From NCBI GenBank assembly GCA_023399095.1, contig JAEWQS010000013.1, positions 1 through 8,946 of the forward strand: 8,946 nucleotides of DNA, given 5' to 3'. The DNA comes from Bacillota bacterium (GTDB taxonomy: Bacteria; Bacillota; Clostridia; Christensenellales; SZUA-584). Shown here piece after piece: positions 5,874-8,946 of the stretch (its first letter is position 1; each line of letters starts with the position of its first letter). The notes under the pieces were generated by a model that was not told the DNA's origin, did not search any database, and saw nothing but the letters and a program-made list of their open reading frames with translations. The position numbers and the translations under genes are program-made.

Positions 5874-6395
5874 TTGAAACAAAAACGTGGGCTGGAAGAG
5901 AAATATCCACCGTCGCCGCCATGCAGCTGTGAGACTTGCGTCGCATATTGCATGCGCCCTGGTTGGTGGTCGGTTCAAGAGGCGCAGAAAGCCATTGATG
6001 CGGGGTATGCACCCCGCATGATGCTGGAAATGGCACCTGATCTGTCTTTCAGCGTGCTTTCGCCCGCTTTCAAGGGCTGCGAAGGCGGATTTGCATTGCA
6101 AACATATTGGGGGAGCGGCTGCACGTTTTTGCACGGCGGTTTGTGCGGGCTGTTTGGCAGCGGATTTTCGCCGCTTGAGTGCCGGTTCTGCCATCACGAG
6201 CGCCAGGGTTTCGGGCAAAGATGTCACGCGGATATTGAAAAAGACTGGCGCATAAGCGGCGCGCAACTGGTGAAAAGATGGGTCGGTCTCGTGGGGTTAT
6301 GGGAACAGTACGCGCTGCTGACTGCTTGTGCGGAATGCATGCGGATACCGCCATATGATAATTCAATGTTTGCACATCTTCATAGGGGGGTATAA
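5874..6395 (+). CDS. Uncharacterised cysteine-rich protein, probable metal binder
   Basis: Translation begins at TTG (5874), 7 bases after GAGGTG (5861-5866). The 173-residue product has 12 cysteines, at 17, 19, 22, 26, 69, 83, 91, 103, 106, 117, 152 and 155. They include CSCETCVAYC near the N-terminus, ECRFCHH (102-108) and CAEC (152-155). There is no signal peptide or clear membrane helix, so it is probably cytoplasmic. The clustered Cys and His residues suggest zinc or an iron-sulfur centre, broadly like the YkgJ-type zinc/iron-chelating proteins, but I cannot place it in a named family. The segment LSPAFKGCEGG followed by GCTFLHGGLCGLF looks conserved-domain-like. Its position between tetR and the ATPase gene (9-bp gap to the latter) suggests co-transcription with both. 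Confidence 0.75.
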   Translation: MKQKRGLEEKYPPSPPCSCETCVAYCMRPGWWSVQEAQKAIDAGYAPRMMLEMAPDLSFSVLSPAFKGCEGGFALQTYWGSGCTFLHGGLCGLFGSGFSPLECRFCHHERQGFGQRCHADIEKDWRISGAQLVKRWVGLVGLWEQYALLTACAECMRIPPYDNSMFAHLHRGV

Positions 6396-6404
6396 AATGC
6401 TCTC

Positions 6405-7136
6405 ATGTATATCAATGCTGTTATCAAAACACAAGAGCCGGTGGATGAGCGAGATGCGTATTTAAACGCGATTCCTGCCATTGCCGCGTTAACAACGCTG
6501 CCGCTGCAAAAGCCTGTCACGTTTCTCGTGGGGGAAAACGGTTCGGGTAAATCGACGCTGCTCGAGGCCATCGCTGTGAACTTTGGATTCAATCCGGAAG
6601 GTGGTTCGCGCGACTTCAATTTTCGCTCAGTGGAGACACATTCGGCGCTGCATGAGTTGCTTCGCCTCAGCAAGGGCGTACCCCGCCCAAAAGACGGATT
6701 TTTCCTGCGTGCAGAAAGCTTTTATAATGTCGCGTCTGAGGTGGATCGCCTTGCAGAGGATCCGTTAGATCCTTTTTTGGATTCGTACGGCGGTAAATCG
6801 CTTCACGCGCAGTCTCACGGAGAGAGCTTTCTTTCGCTGATGCTGAACCGCTTCCGAGGAGATGGTTTGTATCTGCTCGACGAGCCGGAGGCCGCGCTTT
6901 CGCCGTCACGCCAGATGACGCTGCTCGCGCGCATGCACAGCCTTGTGCAACAGCAGTCACAGTTCATCATTGCGACGCATTCGCCTATGCTCATGGCATA
7001 TCCTAACGCGCAAATATTGCTGCTCAGCGACAATGGCCTGCAACCCATCGGCTATAAGCAAACGGAGCACTATCAGATTACGCGCAGCTTTCTGGAAAAC
7101 CCCGAGAGGATGCTTCGCATACTGATGGAAGACTAG
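6405..7136 (+). CDS. ABC-type/AAA ATPase (COG3910-like stand-alone predicted ATPase)
   Basis: The 243 residues make a single ABC-class nucleotide-binding domain. Walker A is GENGSGKST (43-51), a signature-like SHGES lies at 137-141, Walker B is LYLLDEPE (155-162, Asp159/Glu160), and the switch histidine is His192 in THSP. AALSPSRQ after Walker B acts as the D-loop region. No membrane or transport partner is adjacent. Together with VTFLVGENGSGKSTLLEAIA this points to the soluble SMC/RecF-like or COG3910 ATPases, whose role is unknown, rather than to a transporter. The ATG at 6405 is the first in-frame start after the stop at 6393-6395, but the G-run (6385-6390) is 14 bases away, so initiation may be weak or coupled to the upstream gene. 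The stop overlaps the convergent gene. Confidence 0.87.
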   Translation: MYINAVIKTQEPVDERDAYLNAIPAIAALTTLPLQKPVTFLVGENGSGKSTLLEAIAVNFGFNPEGGSRDFNFRSVETHSALHELLRLSKGVPRPKDGFFLRAESFYNVASEVDRLAEDPLDPFLDSYGGKSLHAQSHGESFLSLMLNRFRGDGLYLLDEPEAALSPSRQMTLLARMHSLVQQQSQFIIATHSPMLMAYPNAQILLLSDNGLQPIGYKQTEHYQITRSFLENPERMLRILMED

Positions 7137-8182
7137 GTTAAGCTGGATACAAGGATAATCACGGCGAAAGTGAGAAATACGGCGCCGATGATAATTGAAA
7201 CCATGATCCGCTGTCTTCGCGGTTTTTTAAGTTCCTTTTCTGTTTGTGTGGTGACGATGGGCGTATGGGCTCTGTCAAACACGCGGCGCATATGCAAAAC
7301 GTCCTTGTTACGCGATGAGCTTTCTGGGGTGTGGTTTATATACACTTCTCCTTCGATATGGATCGCAGAATCCGGCAGGATTGCTTTTTCGATAACGTGA
7401 TACTCAAGAATTTGCGAGGGAAGCTCAATTTTGTCTTTAATAGCTTTCGGCAGTTCATCCGCTCTCAATACGGAATCCAGCAAGGTATCCATATGCAGGC
7501 GGGTACCATATCCGTCCGCGTCCACATTCAGCTTGTCACTTGTGCGTTTGTCCTTGATACACAGCGCGTCAAAGCATTCATCGTGCCAAACCAGTGTCTC
7601 GGTCCCGTCTTCCAGAATCAAATTGACAGTTGTTTCGTAGCATGCAGCTTTCTGGCGTGTGGCAGGCGCAACGATTTTCGTTTTTGCCTTGGCGATACCA
7701 TTCAGCCTCACGTAGCGGGAAAAGCGCTCTTTGCCTTTGGGTGTCAGCTTGGCGGCAGTGATCACCAGCCTGTGTATGGAAATGGATGCGCGTGAAGCGG
7801 CATTTTCGGCGATACGCTGCTCATCCACGTGATGGACGAATGAGAACAGCGCATCCGCAAAGCTGCTTGACTGACCCATATCCGCAAGAGTAGAGAAGTT
7901 GTCGTTGATCTTCTTTTGTTTAATATTGATCTGATCGATTTGTAAGCGGTGTCTTTCCTCCAGCTCGCATTGGAATCGAAAACGCTTATCGAGCGCGGTG
8001 AGCTTCCTTCGTATGTCTAAGCCGTGTTTTCTGTCTGTCACGGCAAGCTGAGTGGCCAGAACTTCTTTTTCTGCCTGCATTTGCTTTTTGTTTTGCTGAG
8101 CCTGTTCCAACGCTTTTTCTTCGGTTATCAGTCTCGCGTTTAAGTCTTCTACAGCTTTGAGCATCTTTTGTTGCGATTGCAT
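7133..8182 (-). CDS. Coiled-coil protein with one C-terminal membrane helix and a GIDE-like segment
   Basis: From the ATG at 8182 the product has 349 residues. Residues 1-100 are heptad-like and rich in Gln, Glu, Lys and Leu, predicting a long coiled coil. A middle region of mixed composition follows, then EYHVIEKAILPDSAIHIEGE (260-279), a basic stretch KKPRRQR, and one membrane helix (about 327-346), leaving almost nothing beyond it. The E-x-x-[IL]-x-P-x-x-x-[IV]-x-[IV]-x-G-E pattern before a C-terminal helix resembles the GIDE domain of MUL1-like proteins. This is tentative and there is no RING domain. The frame extends to a GTG at 8341, but that stretch is AT-rich, lacks a ribosome binding site and contains a good promoter, so I prefer 8182, with GTGGGG upstream. 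Function unknown; a membrane-anchored cytoplasmic protein is likely. Confidence 0.72.
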   Translation of the reverse strand: MQSQQKMLKAVEDLNARLITEEKALEQAQQNKKQMQAEKEVLATQLAVTDRKHGLDIRRKLTALDKRFRFQCELEERHRLQIDQINIKQKKINDNFSTLADMGQSSSFADALFSFVHHVDEQRIAENAASRASISIHRLVITAAKLTPKGKERFSRYVRLNGIAKAKTKIVAPATRQKAACYETTVNLILEDGTETLVWHDECFDALCIKDKRTSDKLNVDADGYGTRLHMDTLLDSVLRADELPKAIKDKIELPSQILEYHVIEKAILPDSAIHIEGEVYINHTPESSSRNKDVLHMRRVFDRAHTPIVTTQTEKELKKPRRQRIMVSIIIGAVFLTFAVIILVSSLT

Positions 8183-8218
8183 CTCGATGGACCCCACTAA
8201 AAATAATATAACCATTAT

Positions 8219-8247
8219 TTTATATCGGATGAAACGCACGGTCACAA
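8219..8247 (-). promoter_or_regulatory. Promoter of the coiled-coil membrane protein gene
   Basis: On the minus strand TTGTGA (8247-8242) and TATAAA (8224-8219) are 17 bp apart, in an AT-rich stretch. Transcription would start near 8212, about 30 bases before the ATG at 8182. This supports the shorter start and argues that the residues encoded upstream are not translated. Confidence 0.6.
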
Positions 8248-8276
8248 TAGCATTTTGGAATAAATTAACGATTTTA

Positions 8277-8432
8277 TTAATTATTTTTAGCAATAGGACA
8301 ATGAAGAGGATCATAGAAACGATATAATAAGTTGTAGACACTTATGTTAAGATGCTTCATGATTTGGTCAATCGACGCTTTGGTGCCCTCTTTCGCCAAG
8401 TCGATATAATGCTGTAATAAACTCTTGCTCAT
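8277..8432 (-). CDS. Small 51-codon ORF resembling the start of a TetR-type DNA-binding domain
   Basis: The ATG (8432-8430) shares its A with the final base of the DUF4180 stop codon (TGATG), the usual sign of coupled translation. The product starts MSKSLLQHYIDLAKEGTKAS and continues IDQIMKHLNISVYNLLYRFY. This reads like helices one to three of a TetR-family domain (compare [ST]-[IV]-x-x-I-x-x-x-L-x-[IV]-S-x-x-x-L-Y-x-x-F). After the Phe/Tyr the similarity stops and the frame ends within a dozen residues, where the DNA becomes AT-rich. It may be a truncated regulator, a remnant after a deletion, or a genuine micro-protein. The helix-turn-helix assignment is a visual impression only. Confidence 0.5.
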   Translation of the reverse strand: MSKSLLQHYIDLAKEGTKASIDQIMKHLNISVYNLLYRFYDPLHCPIAKNN

Positions 8433-8791
8433 CAGCTTGTAGGGGTCAAGGCGTTCAGCGCGTCCTCAAGGCTGTGCTTGAAGAACACGAGATTTCCCTT
8501 GTTGCATTCATATATAAAATCCCGCAACGCTTTACTTTTGTAAACGCTGAAATCACCCACTATAGCGAGCCGGATACGGTAATTCGAGAACTTTTGCAGC
8601 ACTTCGCCCGCAAAACCTGTTTTAAGATCAAAAAAACTTTCTCCCAGACTCTCCTTATAAACCACCATGGCATCGCTGCCGCTCAGATAATGAGCTGATG
8701 CCATTTGATCGAGCATTTCTTGCGCACTGCCGATTCTTTCTGACGCATCAACGACGGCCATGATCTGCCCGCCCCTCTTGACAATTTCCAA
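8432..8791 (-). CDS. DUF4180-domain protein
   Basis: The 119-residue protein matches my recollection of the DUF4180 family along its whole length. It has an N-terminal strand MEIVKRGGQIMAVVDA, a middle LSGSDAMVVYKESLGESFFD, then TGFAGEVLQKFSNYRIRLAI, VGDFSVYKSKALRDFIYE and CNKGNLVFF. The family has no established function; the conserved Asp/Phe-rich centre and alternating strands and helices suggest a small alpha/beta cytoplasmic fold related to STAS-like domains. The start is TTG (8791-8789), 4 bases after the stop of the upstream hydrolase-like gene, with AAGGG in that gene's end. An ATG at 8761 would remove the first family strand and is less likely. The gene sits in a chain of three nearly touching minus-strand ORFs. 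Confidence 0.85.
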   Translation of the reverse strand: MEIVKRGGQIMAVVDASERIGSAQEMLDQMASAHYLSGSDAMVVYKESLGESFFDLKTGFAGEVLQKFSNYRIRLAIVGDFSVYKSKALRDFIYECNKGNLVFFKHSLEDALNALTPTS

Positions 8792-8795
8792 AGCT

Positions 8796-8946
8796 TCACA
8801 TCCCTTCTGATAAAAATGCCATGACGCTATCCATCACGCCAAATATCACGTGAGAACCATTTTGGATGAGCTTGACCTTTGCATGCGGCACAAGGCTTGA
8901 AAGCCGCTCGGCAGCCTTGGCTGCGTCCATCGTGAAATCATTCGTG
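8796..8946 (-). CDS. C-terminal end of an alpha/beta-hydrolase-like protein, 5' end outside the window
   Basis: Forty-nine residues are visible, from the window edge to the TGA at 8798-8796. The sequence includes AAERLSSLVPHAKVKLIQNG, then SHVIFGVMDSVMAFLSEGM. This is typical of the end of an alpha/beta hydrolase, where NGSHVIFG would supply the catalytic histidine and the last helix (MDSVMAFL) packs on the core. The nucleophile and acid residues lie outside the window, so the substrate and even the subfamily are unknown. The stop is 4 bases before the TTG of the DUF4180 gene, so the two are probably co-transcribed. Confidence 0.6.
   Translation of the reverse strand, partial: TNDFTMDAAKAAERLSSLVPHAKVKLIQNGSHVIFGVMDSVMAFLSEGM

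Noticed and set aside
8183..8341. Extension of the coiled-coil protein upstream to GTG 8341, which would add an N-terminal hydrophobic helix
   Set aside because: The stretch is AT-rich, has no Shine-Dalgarno before the GTG, overlaps the small ORF in another frame and contains a good promoter; the hydrophobic look follows from T-rich codons.

Overview
The window looks like chromosomal DNA of a Gram-positive bacterium of the Bacillota, probably a Clostridia-type anaerobe of medium GC. This rests on strong AGGAGG-type ribosome binding sites, use of TTG starts, AT-rich promoters close to the sigma-A consensus, a perfect Bacillus/Clostridium-type LexA box (5041-5054), and protein families common in that phylum (an LCP-like envelope protein with a Pro/Ser/Thr linker, YhhN, DUF4180). 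No rRNA, tRNA, CRISPR array, transposase or phage gene is visible.

Layout. (1) 1-842, plus: the 3' end of an LCP-like envelope protein carrying an in-frame 24-bp repeat, closed by an intrinsic terminator (862-898). (2) 1035-1712, plus: a YhhN/TMEM86 membrane protein with its own promoter and a dyad at the start of the transcript. It converges, 1 bp apart, on a short-chain dehydrogenase (1714-2577, minus). (3) 2578-2926 looks empty but is not. On the minus strand it holds a good promoter, a near-perfect Shine-Dalgarno and an ATG followed at once by TGA. Shifted by one base, a protein-like frame of 70 codons runs to just before the dehydrogenase. (4) 2927-5028, minus: a compact three-gene SOS operon. 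A Y-family translesion polymerase overlaps an 87-residue small protein by ATGA, followed after 3 bp by an SRAP (YedK/HMCES-type) protein. A consensus promoter and a perfect LexA box sit directly upstream. (5) 5212-7136, plus: a divergently transcribed TetR-type regulator, a 12-cysteine protein of unknown function and an ABC-type ATPase, in tight order. A dyad just upstream of the tetR promoter is a candidate operator. (6) 7133-8182, minus: a coiled-coil protein with one C-terminal membrane helix and a GIDE-like segment; its stop codon shares a CTAG palindrome with the stop of the convergent ATPase gene. (7) 8277-8946, minus: the end of an alpha/beta-hydrolase-like gene, a DUF4180 gene, and a 51-codon ORF resembling the start of a TetR-type DNA-binding domain, all nearly touching.

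How the genes work together. The best-supported unit is the SOS operon. DNA damage would relieve LexA and co-produce a lesion-bypass polymerase, a protein that captures abasic sites in single-stranded DNA, and a small uncharacterised partner. The TetR/Cys-rich/ATPase unit may be a self-regulated module of unknown purpose. The rest appear to be independent housekeeping or accessory genes.
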